Source: an uncultured Bacilli bacterium
GTDB taxonomy: Bacteria; Bacillota_I; Bacilli_A; RF39; UBA660
Length of the DNA: 64,000 nucleotides
Direction of reading: 5' to 3'
Assembly (NCBI GenBank): GCA_934141245.1
Contig: CAKPCB010000003.1
Coordinates: 62,001-126,000 of the forward strand
The notes under the pieces are model-generated. The model was not told where the DNA came from. It was given only the letters and a program-made list of their open reading frames with translations, and ran no database searches. Shown here piece after piece: positions 6,920 to 15,616 of this stretch (its first letter is position 1; every line of letters begins with the position of its first letter). A program made the position numbers and the translations under genes.

Positions 6920-8825
6920 TCATTATGATTCGTCCTCAATACAAGTTTTAGAGGGCTTAGAAGCTGTAAGAAAAAGGCCAGGTATGTACATTGGTACAAC
7001 AGATGTTAAAGGATTACATCATTTGGTATGGGAAATTGTAGATAATTCAATAGATGAATCATTAGCAGGTTATTGTAATAATATTGAAATTGTTATTAAT
7101 AAAGATAATTCTATAACTGTTAAAGATGATGGAAGAGGAATACCAACTGAAATCCATCCAAAAACAAAAATTTCTACTGTTGAAACTGTTTATACTGTAT
7201 TACATGCAGGCGGAAAATTTGGTGGTGGAGGTTATAAAGTTTCTGGTGGATTACATGGCGTAGGTGCAAGTGTTGTTAATGCACTTAGTAAATGGCTTGA
7301 AGTTAAAGTGTATAAAAATGGCGAAGTTTACTATATTAAATTTCAAAATGGTGGACATACAGTAGAACCATTACATGTAATTGATAAGTGTAGTGCAAAC
7401 AGAACAGGAACTACAGTAACATTTAAGCCTGATCCAGATATTTTTGATACAGATATATATGATTATGACACTTTAAAGGTAAGAATTAGAGAATTAGCAT
7501 TTTTAAATAGAGGTCTTTCATTAACTTTAAGAGATGATAGGGATATGGAGGATACTACTGGTGAAACATTCTTATATGAAGGTGGAATAAGCGAATATGT
7601 AAAATTTATAAACAAAGAAAAAACACCTGTACATGAAGATATAATTCATTTTCAAGGTGAAGAAGATGGCGTTTTCTTTGAAGTAGCTATGCAATATAAT
7701 ACAAGTTACAATGATAATATATATTCCTTTGTCAATAATATAAATACACATGATGGAGGGACACACGAGGAAGGTGTAAAAAGAGCACTAACACGTGTTA
7801 TTAATAATTATGCTAGAAAAGTTAATCTATTAAAAGAAAAAGATGATTCCTTAACAAGTGAAGATGTTAAAGAAGGTTTAACCATGATTATTTCTTGTAA
7901 ACATCCAAATCCACAATTTGAGGGTCAAACAAAGGGAAGATTAGGTAATTCAGAGGTTAGAAAGTTAGCAGATAGTGTTTTCTCAAAAGGGTTTGAAAGA
8001 TTTTTGCTAGAAAATCCAGAAGAGGCAAAAGCAATTATAAATAAGGCTATGTTGGCTTCAAGAGCAAGAAATGCAGCAAAAAAAGCACGTGAAATAACAA
8101 GAAAAAGTGATTTGGCGATGACAAACTTTTTCGGTAAATTATCTGATTGCAAGAGTAAAGATCCAAATGTTTCTGAGATTTTTATTGTCGAGGGAGATTC
8201 AGCAGGTGGTTCAGCAAAAAAAGGTAGAGATTCAATGACACAGGCAATTTTGCCATTAAGAGGTAAAATATTAAATGTTGAAAAATCTAGACTAGATAGA
8301 GCACTATCTAATGAGGAAATACGTACTATAATTACTGCATTTGGAACAGGTGTCGGTGATGATTTTAATCTTGATAAGTTGAGATATAATAAGATAATCA
8401 TAATGACAGATGCAGATGTTGATGGTTCTCATATAAGAGTTCTACTTTTAACATTGTTTTATAGATTTTTTAAGCCTATAGTGGAAGCAGGACATATATA
8501 TGCTGCACAACCACCTTTATATAGAATAATGCATGGTAAAACAAGAAAATATGTTTTAAATGATGAAGAATTAGAAGAATATTTGAAAACTCTACCAAGT
8601 AATACAAAAAGAGAAATAGCGCGTATGAAAGGTTTAGGTGAAATGGATCCTGATGAATTAAATGAAACAACTATGGATATTGAAAAAAGAGTATTAAGAA
8701 AAATAACTGTAGATGATTGTATGGCAGCTGATTCAATATTTTCAAAATTAATGGGTGATGAAGTAGAACCACGTAGAAAATTCATTGAAGAAAATGCTGG
8801 ATATGTACAAAACTTAGATATTTAG
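6909..8825 (+). CDS. gyrB: DNA gyrase subunit B
   Basis: A 638-residue protein with the GHKL ATPase domain (VDNSIDE, DGRGIPTEIHP, GGLHGVGASVVNALS), a transducer domain, and the TOPRIM domain (VEGDSAGGSAKKGRD, DADVDGSHIRVLLLT). It supplies ATP-driven negative supercoiling together with GyrA. The ATG at 6909 follows AAGGGTGG; the GTG at 6900 falls within that ribosome site and is unlikely. It overlaps recF and is eight bases from gyrA, giving a recF-gyrB-gyrA operon. Confidence 0.98.
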   Translation: MEDSHYDSSSIQVLEGLEAVRKRPGMYIGTTDVKGLHHLVWEIVDNSIDESLAGYCNNIEIVINKDNSITVKDDGRGIPTEIHPKTKISTVETVYTVLHAGGKFGGGGYKVSGGLHGVGASVVNALSKWLEVKVYKNGEVYYIKFQNGGHTVEPLHVIDKCSANRTGTTVTFKPDPDIFDTDIYDYDTLKVRIRELAFLNRGLSLTLRDDRDMEDTTGETFLYEGGISEYVKFINKEKTPVHEDIIHFQGEEDGVFFEVAMQYNTSYNDNIYSFVNNINTHDGGTHEEGVKRALTRVINNYARKVNLLKEKDDSLTSEDVKEGLTMIISCKHPNPQFEGQTKGRLGNSEVRKLADSVFSKGFERFLLENPEEAKAIINKAMLASRARNAAKKAREITRKSDLAMTNFFGKLSDCKSKDPNVSEIFIVEGDSAGGSAKKGRDSMTQAILPLRGKILNVEKSRLDRALSNEEIRTIITAFGTGVGDDFNLDKLRYNKIIIMTDADVDGSHIRVLLLTLFYRFFKPIVEAGHIYAAQPPLYRIMHGKTRKYVLNDEELEEYLKTLPSNTKREIARMKGLGEMDPDELNETTMDIEKRVLRKITVDDCMAADSIFSKLMGDEVEPRRKFIEENAGYVQNLDI

Positions 8826-8833
8826 GGGGTATT

Positions 8834-11341
8834 ATGGATAACAATAGTAATAACAATGAAAATGAAATATTTGATGAATCACTTGAAAGAGTAAATATGA
8901 AAAATGAATTTAGTGGATATTTTCATGAAAGAGATAGTCTAGCAGAAAATAACATAGTTGATGAAGTTAAAACATCATTCTTGGAATATTCAGTTAGTGT
9001 TATAGCATCTCGTGCTTTGCCTGATCTAAGAGATGGATTAAAACCAGTACACAGACGTATTTTATGGTCAATGTATGAATCTGGATATACTCCGGATAAA
9101 CCTCATAGAAAAAGTGCTAAAACTGTTGGTGAAGTTATGGGTAATTATCATCCACATGGCGATAGTTCAATTTATGAGGCAATGGTACGATTGGCTCAAG
9201 ATTTCAATCAAAGATATATGTTGATTGATGGTCATGGTAATTTTGGTAACATAGAAGGTGACGGCGCTGCTGCAATGCGTTATACAGAGTCAAGACTTGC
9301 AAAAATATCACTAGAATTATTAAGAGATATAAATAAAGATACTGTTGACATGGATGATAATTTTGATGCAACTAGAAAAGAACCAAAAATTTTACCTTCA
9401 AGATTTCCTAACGTTCTTGTTAATGGTTCTATGGGTATTGCGGTTGGTATGGCAACAAATATTCCTCCACATAATTTAGGTGAAGTAATTGATGGATGTA
9501 TTGCATATATAGATAATCCCGAAATTGATGTTTTTGGACTAATGCAATATATAAAAGGACCAGATTTCCCGACAGGAGGTATTATTTTAGGTAATTCCGG
9601 AATAAAAAAAGCATATGAAACAGGAAGAGGAACGATAACTATACGTAGTAAAGCTGTAATAGAAGAAGTTGGTAACCATAGTAACATAATAATAACAGAG
9701 GTTCCATATGGTATAAATACAATGGAATTAAAAAATAAAGTTGCTGAACTAGTTCATAATAAAACTATTGAGGGAATTGCAGATTATCATACGGACTTAA
9801 AAGATGGTGTAAAAATTACAATTACACTAAAAAAAGATGCTAATGCACAGGTTGTATTAAATAATTTGTATAAGCATACTAATTTTCAAATAACATATGG
9901 AATAATATTATTAATGCTTGATGGTTTAACACCTAAAACTTTAGATTTAAAATCAATTATTTCTAAATATATTGATCATCAAAAAGAAGTTATAATAAGA
10001 AGAACAAAATTTGATTTAATAAAAGATGAAAAAAGAGTTCATATTTTAGAGGGATACAAAATTGCACAGGATAATATAGATGAAGTTGTTAAAATAATAA
10101 AATCAGCATCAAGCGATATAGAAGCAAAGGCAAATTTAGTATCAAAATTTTCATTAACTGAGATTCAGGCAGATGCTATATTAGAATTGAAGTTAAGACG
10201 TTTAACAGGACTAGAAAGAGAAAAAATAGAAGCAGAACTAACTCAATTATTGGAAGAAATAGCTGAGTTAAAATCAATTTTATCTTCTGAACAAAAAGTT
10301 CTTGATATAATTAAAAAAGAAATGTTGGAAATAAAAAATAAATATTCTGATGAGAGAAGAACACATATTGATATGACAGCTATTGAATATATAGAAGATG
10401 AGTCATTGATTCCTGTTCAAAAAACAATTATAGCATTAACAAAAAAAGGTTATATAAAAAGAATGTTAACAGATAATTATCGTACTCAAAATCGTGGTGG
10501 TGTAGGAATTAAAGGCATGACAACTAATGAAGAAGATTATATTGATAAAATGATAAATGCTGAAACACATGACTTTATACTATTCTTTAGTAATAAGGGG
10601 AAAGTATATAAAATGAAAGGTTATGAGATTCCAGAATTTAGCAGGCAATCAAAAGGTTTGCCAATTGTTAATTTATTGTCTCTTGAACATGATGAAAAGA
10701 TTACATCAATAATTTCATTGGAAAGGGAGAATGTATCGAACAAATATTTGATATTTTTTACTAAAAATGGAATTGTAAAAAGAACAGCAATTGAAGAATT
10801 TGATAATATTAGAACTAATGGTAAAAAAGCTATTATTTTAAAAGAAAATGATGAATTAATTTCAGTTGGTAAATCTACTGGTAATAATGAAATTATGATT
10901 GGTGCAAGTAATGGTAGAATGGTTAGATTTAAAGAAGAAGAAATAAGAATAATGAGTCGTAGTAGTACGGGTGTGAAGGGAATCGAATTTACTAATTCAT
11001 ACGTAGTTGGGGCAGAAGTTGTTTCAGCTTCAGATCAAATTTTGATTGTAACAGAAAATGGATATGGTAAAAAAACAAATATAGATGAATATAGATTAAC
11101 ACATCGTGGAAGCAAAGGCGTAAAAGCTTTAAATATAACAGAAAAAAATGGAAATATGATTTCATTAAAAACTTTAAAGAATGATGAAGATGTATTAATT
11201 ATAACTAATAACGGAATAATTATAAGAATTTCTTCTGAGCAAATTTCTCAACTAGGAAGAAATACACAAGGTGTTAGATTAATTAATTTAAAAGATAATC
11301 AAAAAGTTTCTACTATAAGTTTAGTATCAAAAGATGAATAG
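8834..11341 (+). CDS. gyrA: DNA gyrase subunit A
   Basis: An 835-residue breakage-reunion subunit. The winged-helix/tower domain includes AAAMRYTESRL with the DNA-linking tyrosine, and the C-terminal beta-pinwheel begins with a GyrA-box-like NRGGVG. The quinolone region reads HPHGDSSIYEAMVR, carrying the Ser and Glu found in susceptible S. aureus-type enzymes. A 35-40 residue acidic, Asn-rich N-terminal extension precedes the usual start of homology. The ribosome site is AGGGGG. The gene is followed at once by a Noc-type palindrome. Confidence 0.98.
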   Translation: MDNNSNNNENEIFDESLERVNMKNEFSGYFHERDSLAENNIVDEVKTSFLEYSVSVIASRALPDLRDGLKPVHRRILWSMYESGYTPDKPHRKSAKTVGEVMGNYHPHGDSSIYEAMVRLAQDFNQRYMLIDGHGNFGNIEGDGAAAMRYTESRLAKISLELLRDINKDTVDMDDNFDATRKEPKILPSRFPNVLVNGSMGIAVGMATNIPPHNLGEVIDGCIAYIDNPEIDVFGLMQYIKGPDFPTGGIILGNSGIKKAYETGRGTITIRSKAVIEEVGNHSNIIITEVPYGINTMELKNKVAELVHNKTIEGIADYHTDLKDGVKITITLKKDANAQVVLNNLYKHTNFQITYGIILLMLDGLTPKTLDLKSIISKYIDHQKEVIIRRTKFDLIKDEKRVHILEGYKIAQDNIDEVVKIIKSASSDIEAKANLVSKFSLTEIQADAILELKLRRLTGLEREKIEAELTQLLEEIAELKSILSSEQKVLDIIKKEMLEIKNKYSDERRTHIDMTAIEYIEDESLIPVQKTIIALTKKGYIKRMLTDNYRTQNRGGVGIKGMTTNEEDYIDKMINAETHDFILFFSNKGKVYKMKGYEIPEFSRQSKGLPIVNLLSLEHDEKITSIISLERENVSNKYLIFFTKNGIVKRTAIEEFDNIRTNGKKAIILKENDELISVGKSTGNNEIMIGASNGRMVRFKEEEIRIMSRSSTGVKGIEFTNSYVVGAEVVSASDQILIVTENGYGKKTNIDEYRLTHRGSKGVKALNITEKNGNMISLKTLKNDEDVLIITNNGIIIRISSEQISQLGRNTQGVRLINLKDNQKVSTISLVSKDE

Positions 11342-11361
11342 AATATTTCCCGGGAAATATT
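11342..11361. promoter_or_regulatory. Noc-type palindrome (NBS-like) 1
   Basis: A perfect 20-bp palindrome AATATTTCCCGGGAAATATT one base after gyrA. It contains the core TATTTCCCGGGAAATA, which matches the published B. subtilis binding site of the nucleoid occlusion factor Noc (a ParB paralogue). It is followed by a T run and may also act as the gyrA terminator. It is centred 24 bp from a parS-like site. Confidence 0.7.
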
Positions 11362-11367
11362 TTTTAA

Positions 11368-11383
11368 CGTTTCACGTGAAACA
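11368..11383. promoter_or_regulatory. parS-like site 1 (15 of 16 bases)
   Basis: CGTTTCACGTGAAACA differs from the ParB consensus parS TGTTTCACGTGAAACA only at the first base. ParB (Spo0J) loads on parS near the origin to recruit SMC and segregate the chromosome. The site is about 9 kb from the putative oriC and beside a Noc-type palindrome. Confidence 0.85.
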
Positions 11384-11429
11384 TTAAAAAAATATTGTAT
11401 TTATATTTAAAATATAGTAATATAGCTTT

Positions 11430-11508
11430 GATGCAATAAATATATTGGAATCAGGTCAGGATTGGAAGATAGCAGCCTTAACAATTAATATTTATGTGCA
11501 TCATTTTT
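11430..11508 (+). ncRNA. ffs: Small signal recognition particle RNA (4.5S type)
   Basis: The conserved SRP core is seen: CAGGTCAGG (11452-11460), a GGAA tetraloop (11464-11467) closed by ATT/GAT, and AGCAGCC (11471-11477). GATGCA (11430-11435) pairs with TGCATC (11497-11502), and AATAAATAT with ATATTTAT, giving one long hairpin. A T run follows (11504-11509) and a TATAGT or TAATAT -10 lies just upstream. At about 75 nt it lacks the Alu domain present in the long B. subtilis scRNA. It precedes tadA and dnaX, a usual location. Confidence 0.87.
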
Positions 11509-11520
11509 TATGGAGAATTT

Positions 11521-11958
11521 ATGAATGATTATATATTTGAAAAATTGTTTAAATTAGAAAAAAAAGCTTTTAAAAAAAATGAAATTCCTGTGGGTGCCAT
11601 TATTGTCTATAATAACAAAATAATAGCGCAAGCTTATAATAAACGTGAAAAATCCAACATGATTGCAAATCATGCAGAAATATTAGCAATTCATAAAGCT
11701 GCAAAAAAATTAAATACATGGAAATTATATAATTGTATATTATACGTATCTTTATTTCCATGTCCTATGTGTGCTTCTGCAATACAACAATCTAGAATAA
11801 AAAAAGTGTATTATATCAATGATTCATACAATCTTGCTCAAAAAAAGATTTCTGAAAACATATTAAAAAACAATGAATTGAATCACCAAGTAGAATATGA
11901 AAAAACAACATTCGATTCCAATAGTTTATCAAAGTTTTTTAAAAAAATTAGAAGTTAA
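11521..11958 (+). CDS. tadA: tRNA adenosine(34) deaminase TadA
   Basis: A 145-residue zinc deaminase with the HAE motif (NHAEILAIH, about 57-65) and PCPMC (about 87-91) that hold the catalytic zinc. It converts A34 to inosine in tRNA-Arg(ACG). I chose the ATG at 11521, preceded by GGAGA; an upstream in-frame ATG at 11494 lies inside the SRP RNA stem. Its stop codon is inside a 30-bp palindrome that contains parS site 2. Length matches the family. Confidence 0.95.
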   Translation: MNDYIFEKLFKLEKKAFKKNEIPVGAIIVYNNKIIAQAYNKREKSNMIANHAEILAIHKAAKKLNTWKLYNCILYVSLFPCPMCASAIQQSRIKKVYYINDSYNLAQKKISENILKNNELNHQVEYEKTTFDSNSLSKFFKKIRS

Positions 11959-11974
11959 TGTTTCACGTGAAACA
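11959..11974. promoter_or_regulatory. parS site 2 (perfect consensus)
   Basis: TGTTTCACGTGAAACA, identical to the ParB consensus. It is the centre of a longer perfect palindrome spanning 11952-11981 that includes the tadA stop codon. It could also form a terminator-like hairpin for tadA, although no T run follows. Confidence 0.92.
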
Positions 11975-12005
11975 TTAACTTATGATTTTTGATCTGTTTA
12001 TTATT

Positions 12006-12033
12006 AAAAAATATTTCCCGGGAAATATTTTTT
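12006..12033. promoter_or_regulatory. Noc-type palindrome (NBS-like) 2
   Basis: A perfect 28-bp palindrome with the same core TATTTCCCGGGAAATA as site 1, flanked by A and T runs. It matches the B. subtilis Noc-binding sequence as I know it. It is centred 25 bp from parS site 3, nearly the same spacing as in the first pair. The T run could also make it an intrinsic terminator. Confidence 0.7.
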
Positions 12034-12036
12034 TAA

Positions 12037-12052
12037 TGTTTCACGTGAAACA
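12037..12052. promoter_or_regulatory. parS site 3 (perfect consensus)
   Basis: TGTTTCACGTGAAACA, identical to consensus parS, 48 bp upstream of the dnaX start and next to a Noc-type palindrome. Three parS sites thus lie within 690 bp. Confidence 0.92.
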
Positions 12053-12099
12053 TGTGTATTATTATGATAAAAATGTTATAATGAATTTGGGGTGTTTTT

Positions 12100-13698
12100 A
12101 TGAAATATCAAAGCTTATATAGAAAATATAGACCAACTAGTTTTGAAGAAGTATATGGTCAAAAAAACGTAAAAAAAATATTGAGAAATTCAATAATTAA
12201 AAATCAAATTTCACATGCATATTTGTTTTATGGTCCAAGAGGCACAGGTAAAACCTCAATAGCAAAAATGTTTGCTAGAATATGCAATTGTTTAAATAAT
12301 CAAAATGGAGAATGCTGCAATCAATGTCAAAATTGTATTGAAAGTTCTCAAAAATCATGTGTCGATATTATTGAAATAGATGCGGCTTCAAATAATGGTG
12401 TTGATGAAATTAGAGAATTAAAAAATAAAATTAACTTAGTTCCAAATAAATTAAAATATAAAGTATATATAATTGATGAAGTTCACATGCTATCTATTGG
12501 CGCATTTAATGCATTACTTAAAACACTTGAAGAACCTCCAGAACATATAATATTTATTTTAGCAACTACTGAATATCAAAAAGTTCCAGCAACGATAATA
12601 TCACGCTGTCAAACCTTAGAATTTAAAAAAATTGATGTTTTAGATTTGTATGATAGGTTAAAAGAAATCTCTGAAAAAGAAAATATTAATATATCAGATT
12701 CTGCTTTAAAAGAAATAGCAAAATATTCTGATGGTGGAATGAGGGATGCTATAGGTATTTTGGAAAAGGCCAATTTGTTTAATGATCCACAAAATGAAAT
12801 TTCATTAGATGATATTCATGAATGTTATGGAATGATATCTGATGAAGACATTAATGAATTATTCAATCTTATACAAAATAGAAATAAAAATAATTGCTTG
12901 TCATTCATTGAAAACCATATTAACAGTGATAAAGATATATTGAAAATTGTCTCTCAACTTATAAAAAAATATAGAGATGAAATTGTTATTAGTAAAAAAT
13001 ATAATCTGATCAATGAAATAAATTTAATTGATAAATATTATGAGAAAATTAAATTATCTTCAAATTATCGTATTATGTTTGAAATATTAATTGTGGAATT
13101 ATGTGAATCAACGAACAAATGTTCAATAAATAATAATGACGAAAATGTGATGGAAATAACAGAAAAAAAACAGGAAAAAAATAAATCTGAATTACATAAT
13201 TTGGAAAATAATTGTGAATTAAATTCTACTGTTAGAATAAATAATAGTTTTGCAGACGCTGATAAGAATAGTTTGATTATACTAAAGAACAAATGGAAAT
13301 TATTAAAGGATTATTCATTTGATTTAAATTTTGGATCTCTTTGCTGTGATTTATCTGATGCGGTTCCGGTAGTATTTGGCAAGAATAATTTAATTGTTTC
13401 TTCCGAATATGAATCCTGTGTTAACAAAATTAATGAAAATTATGATAAATATCAGGAACTAATAAAAAAAATACTTGACTTTGATATTAAAATTGTTGCA
13501 GTATCGCAAGAAAAATGGAAAGAGTTAAAAACAGAATATATTAATAATATAAAATCTGGATATGTGTATAAGTATACAGATGAAGAAAGTGTAGAAAAAG
13601 GAAATAATTTAGTGAATTTAATTAAAAAAGATGATATTATAAGTAGTAGTAATATAACAAATAAAGCAATAGATTTATTTGGCGAAATAACAGTTTGA
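12100..13698 (+). CDS. dnaX: DNA polymerase III subunit tau/gamma
   Basis: A 532-residue clamp-loader ATPase with Walker A GPRGTGKTS (45-53), a zinc module with cysteines at about 62-79, Walker B VYIIDEVHML and sensor SRC (ISRCQTLEF). The divergent C-terminal part, charged and Asn-rich, would hold the tau domain that binds polymerase and DnaB. It starts at ATG after GGGGTG. It heads the run dnaX-ybaB-recR as in most Bacilli. No slippery heptamer for gamma production was obvious. Confidence 0.96.
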   Translation: MKYQSLYRKYRPTSFEEVYGQKNVKKILRNSIIKNQISHAYLFYGPRGTGKTSIAKMFARICNCLNNQNGECCNQCQNCIESSQKSCVDIIEIDAASNNGVDEIRELKNKINLVPNKLKYKVYIIDEVHMLSIGAFNALLKTLEEPPEHIIFILATTEYQKVPATIISRCQTLEFKKIDVLDLYDRLKEISEKENINISDSALKEIAKYSDGGMRDAIGILEKANLFNDPQNEISLDDIHECYGMISDEDINELFNLIQNRNKNNCLSFIENHINSDKDILKIVSQLIKKYRDEIVISKKYNLINEINLIDKYYEKIKLSSNYRIMFEILIVELCESTNKCSINNNDENVMEITEKKQEKNKSELHNLENNCELNSTVRINNSFADADKNSLIILKNKWKLLKDYSFDLNFGSLCCDLSDAVPVVFGKNNLIVSSEYESCVNKINENYDKYQELIKKILDFDIKIVAVSQEKWKELKTEYINNIKSGYVYKYTDEESVEKGNNLVNLIKKDDIISSSNITNKAIDLFGEITV

Positions 13699-13713
13699 AA
13701 GGAGAAATAATAT

Positions 13714-14007
13714 ATGAATATGCAAGCAATTATGCGACAAGCTCAAAATTTACAGAAGGAAATGTTAAAAACTAAGGACGAAATAGATGCAAAAACTTTT
13801 GAATACAATAATTCTGTAATTTCAATAAAGGCAAATGGTAAAAAAGAAATATTAAATATTGATATTAAATTTTCTGAATTTGATAATGAAGATCTTTTAG
13901 AAATAAATGATATAGTAATGGTCGGATTAAATTCATTATTTAAAGATATTGATAATTATACAGAAAGCAAAATGTCAAAGTTTTCAAATATTCCGGGGTT
14001 GTTTTAA
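13714..14007 (+). CDS. ybaB: Nucleoid-associated protein YbaB/EbfC
   Basis: A 97-residue protein with the YbaB pattern: N-terminal MQAIMRQAQNLQKEM, a central beta region and acidic C-terminal helix. The family forms DNA-binding dimers and is nearly always between dnaX and recR. The ribosome site is AAAGGAG. Its TAA overlaps the recR ATG (TAATG). Confidence 0.93.
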   Translation: MNMQAIMRQAQNLQKEMLKTKDEIDAKTFEYNNSVISIKANGKKEILNIDIKFSEFDNEDLLEINDIVMVGLNSLFKDIDNYTESKMSKFSNIPGLF

Positions 14008-14603
14008 TGTATCCAGATAGTTTGAGAAAATTGATAGAATTCTTTAAATGTTTGCCTGGAATTGGTGAAAAGACTGCCGAGAGGCTAGCTTTTTTTGTAT
14101 TACAATTGGACGAAGAAGAAGTATCAGGATTCTCAGAAAGTCTTATTAATGCAAAAAAAAATCTTCATAAGTGTTCTATATGCAATAATATAACTGAAAA
14201 TGAAATTTGTAGTATTTGTGCAGATCACTCAAGAAACGGCAATATATTATGTGTTGTAGAAGATGTTAGAAGTTTATATATGTTTGAAAAGTCTAATGTT
14301 TATAATGGATATTATCATATAATTGAAAATTTAATATCCCCATTAGATGGTATTAATCCAGAAGATATTGGATTAGAAAAATTATTAAAAAGGATAAAAG
14401 AAGAAAATTTCAAAGAAATAATAATTGCCGTAAAACCAAGTATAGAGGGAGAAACTACAAGCTTATATATTAAAAGAATTCTAGACGGGTTAGATATAAA
14501 AGTTACCAGAATAGCAAGCGGTATTCCTATGGGTGCTGATATTGAATACATTGATTTTTTAACATTAGAAAGGGCTATAAATGATAGAAAAGAAATAGCA
14601 TAG
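14007..14603 (+). CDS. recR: Recombination protein RecR
   Basis: A 198-residue RecR with an N-terminal helix-hairpin-helix (LPGIGEKTAERLAFF), a four-cysteine zinc finger (CSICNNITENEICSIC, about 57-72) and a TOPRIM domain beginning VVEDVRSLYMFE. It acts with RecF and RecO in gap repair. Its start overlaps the ybaB stop by one base, so the two are coupled. Confidence 0.97.
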   Translation: MYPDSLRKLIEFFKCLPGIGEKTAERLAFFVLQLDEEEVSGFSESLINAKKNLHKCSICNNITENEICSICADHSRNGNILCVVEDVRSLYMFEKSNVYNGYYHIIENLISPLDGINPEDIGLEKLLKRIKEENFKEIIIAVKPSIEGETTSLYIKRILDGLDIKVTRIASGIPMGADIEYIDFLTLERAINDRKEIA

Positions 14604-14640
14604 TAAATGGTAAAGTTCATATAATTTATCGGGTGATAAT

Positions 14641-14817
14641 ATGTTAAAAATTCTAAAAAAAGTAGTATTTTCATTTTTTTTACTATATGGGTTTAATATA
14701 ATTGCAACTAAATTTAATATTATAATTCCAATAAATTACTTAACTGTTGCATTGGTTTTTCTTTTAGATATACCCGGTATGGTTATGTTAACTTTTATTT
14801 CTTTGCTTATTTTATGA
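14641..14817 (+). CDS. bofA: BofA-like sporulation protein
   Basis: A 58-residue membrane protein with two hydrophobic stretches. The segment FNIIIPINYLTVALVFLLDI followed by PGMVML matches the IPIN-T-iv-iLGIPGvi signature of BofA. In B. subtilis BofA holds the SpoIVFB protease inactive and so delays pro-sigma K processing in the mother cell; it also lies just after recR there. The ribosome site is GGGTGATAAT. TGA is the stop. Confidence 0.82.
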   Translation: MLKILKKVVFSFFLLYGFNIIATKFNIIIPINYLTVALVFLLDIPGMVMLTFISLLIL

Positions 14818-14833
14818 AATAAGGTGTGTAAAA

Positions 14834-15616
14834 ATGGTCAACATGGAATTTAATGCTAATAATTTAAATGTTATTAAAGATAATAATATTAATCATGCTT
14901 ATTTATTTGATGTAGATGATGATAATATAGAGGAAATATATTTACCTTTAATTAAGCAAATATTAAAGATTGAAATTAACGATAATGAAATATTAAAGCA
15001 AAAACTAAATGAATTAGATAATGGTACTTTTTCTGATTTGAAGATAGTTGAATCAAATGGTGCTGTTATAAAAAAAGAACAAATTAGTGATTTACTAGAT
15101 GAGTATAAAAAAACATCAATAATTGGTACAAGCAGATTTTATGTTATCAAATATGCAGAAAATATGAATGCTTCCGCAGCTAATTCCTTGCTTAAATTTT
15201 TAGAAGAACCTGATGGAGACATTATTGCAATTTTATTTACTAAAAACAAGTATTCTGTTTTAGAAACAATTTTATCAAGATGTTGCATATTTAATATTAA
15301 AGATAAAAATGATATAATTATTGATTCTAGCACATTAGAGGATGCTAAAAAATATTTGGATATTATAATTAAAAAAGGTAATAAATCAATAGCATATTTA
15401 AACGATTTATATTTACTTAAGCCTGATGAATTGAAAATAACATTTGATTTGTGGTTAAAAGTATGTCAAAGCATGATTTTAGGTGAATGTACTGATATTA
15501 AAAAAGTGATTTTTTTAATGAATAAAATAAATGATGGGATTCTAAAATTAAATTATAATATTAATACAAAGGTTATAATTGATAATGTAGTATTAGGTGG
15601 TGATAACAATGATTAA
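14834..15616 (+). CDS. holB: DNA polymerase III delta prime subunit
   Basis: A 260-residue clamp-loader protein. The N-terminal NHAYLF and the later ANSLLKFLEEPDGDIIAIL with a following SRCCIF match delta prime. The nucleotide-binding P-loop is not recognisable (YLFDVDDDN replaces it), as in delta prime proteins that do not hydrolyse ATP. It overlaps the ricT start by eight bases. B. subtilis has the same order holB-ricT. Confidence 0.85.
   Translation: MVNMEFNANNLNVIKDNNINHAYLFDVDDDNIEEIYLPLIKQILKIEINDNEILKQKLNELDNGTFSDLKIVESNGAVIKKEQISDLLDEYKKTSIIGTSRFYVIKYAENMNASAANSLLKFLEEPDGDIIAILFTKNKYSVLETILSRCCIFNIKDKNDIIIDSSTLEDAKKYLDIIIKKGNKSIAYLNDLYLLKPDELKITFDLWLKVCQSMILGECTDIKKVIFLMNKINDGILKLNYNINTKVIIDNVVLGGDNND

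Noticed and set aside
7925..8785. Long antisense frames inside gyrB, and similar ones in gyrA, mfd, metG, murA and mbl
   Set aside because: They mirror strongly conserved genes on the other strand and have no recognisable protein features.
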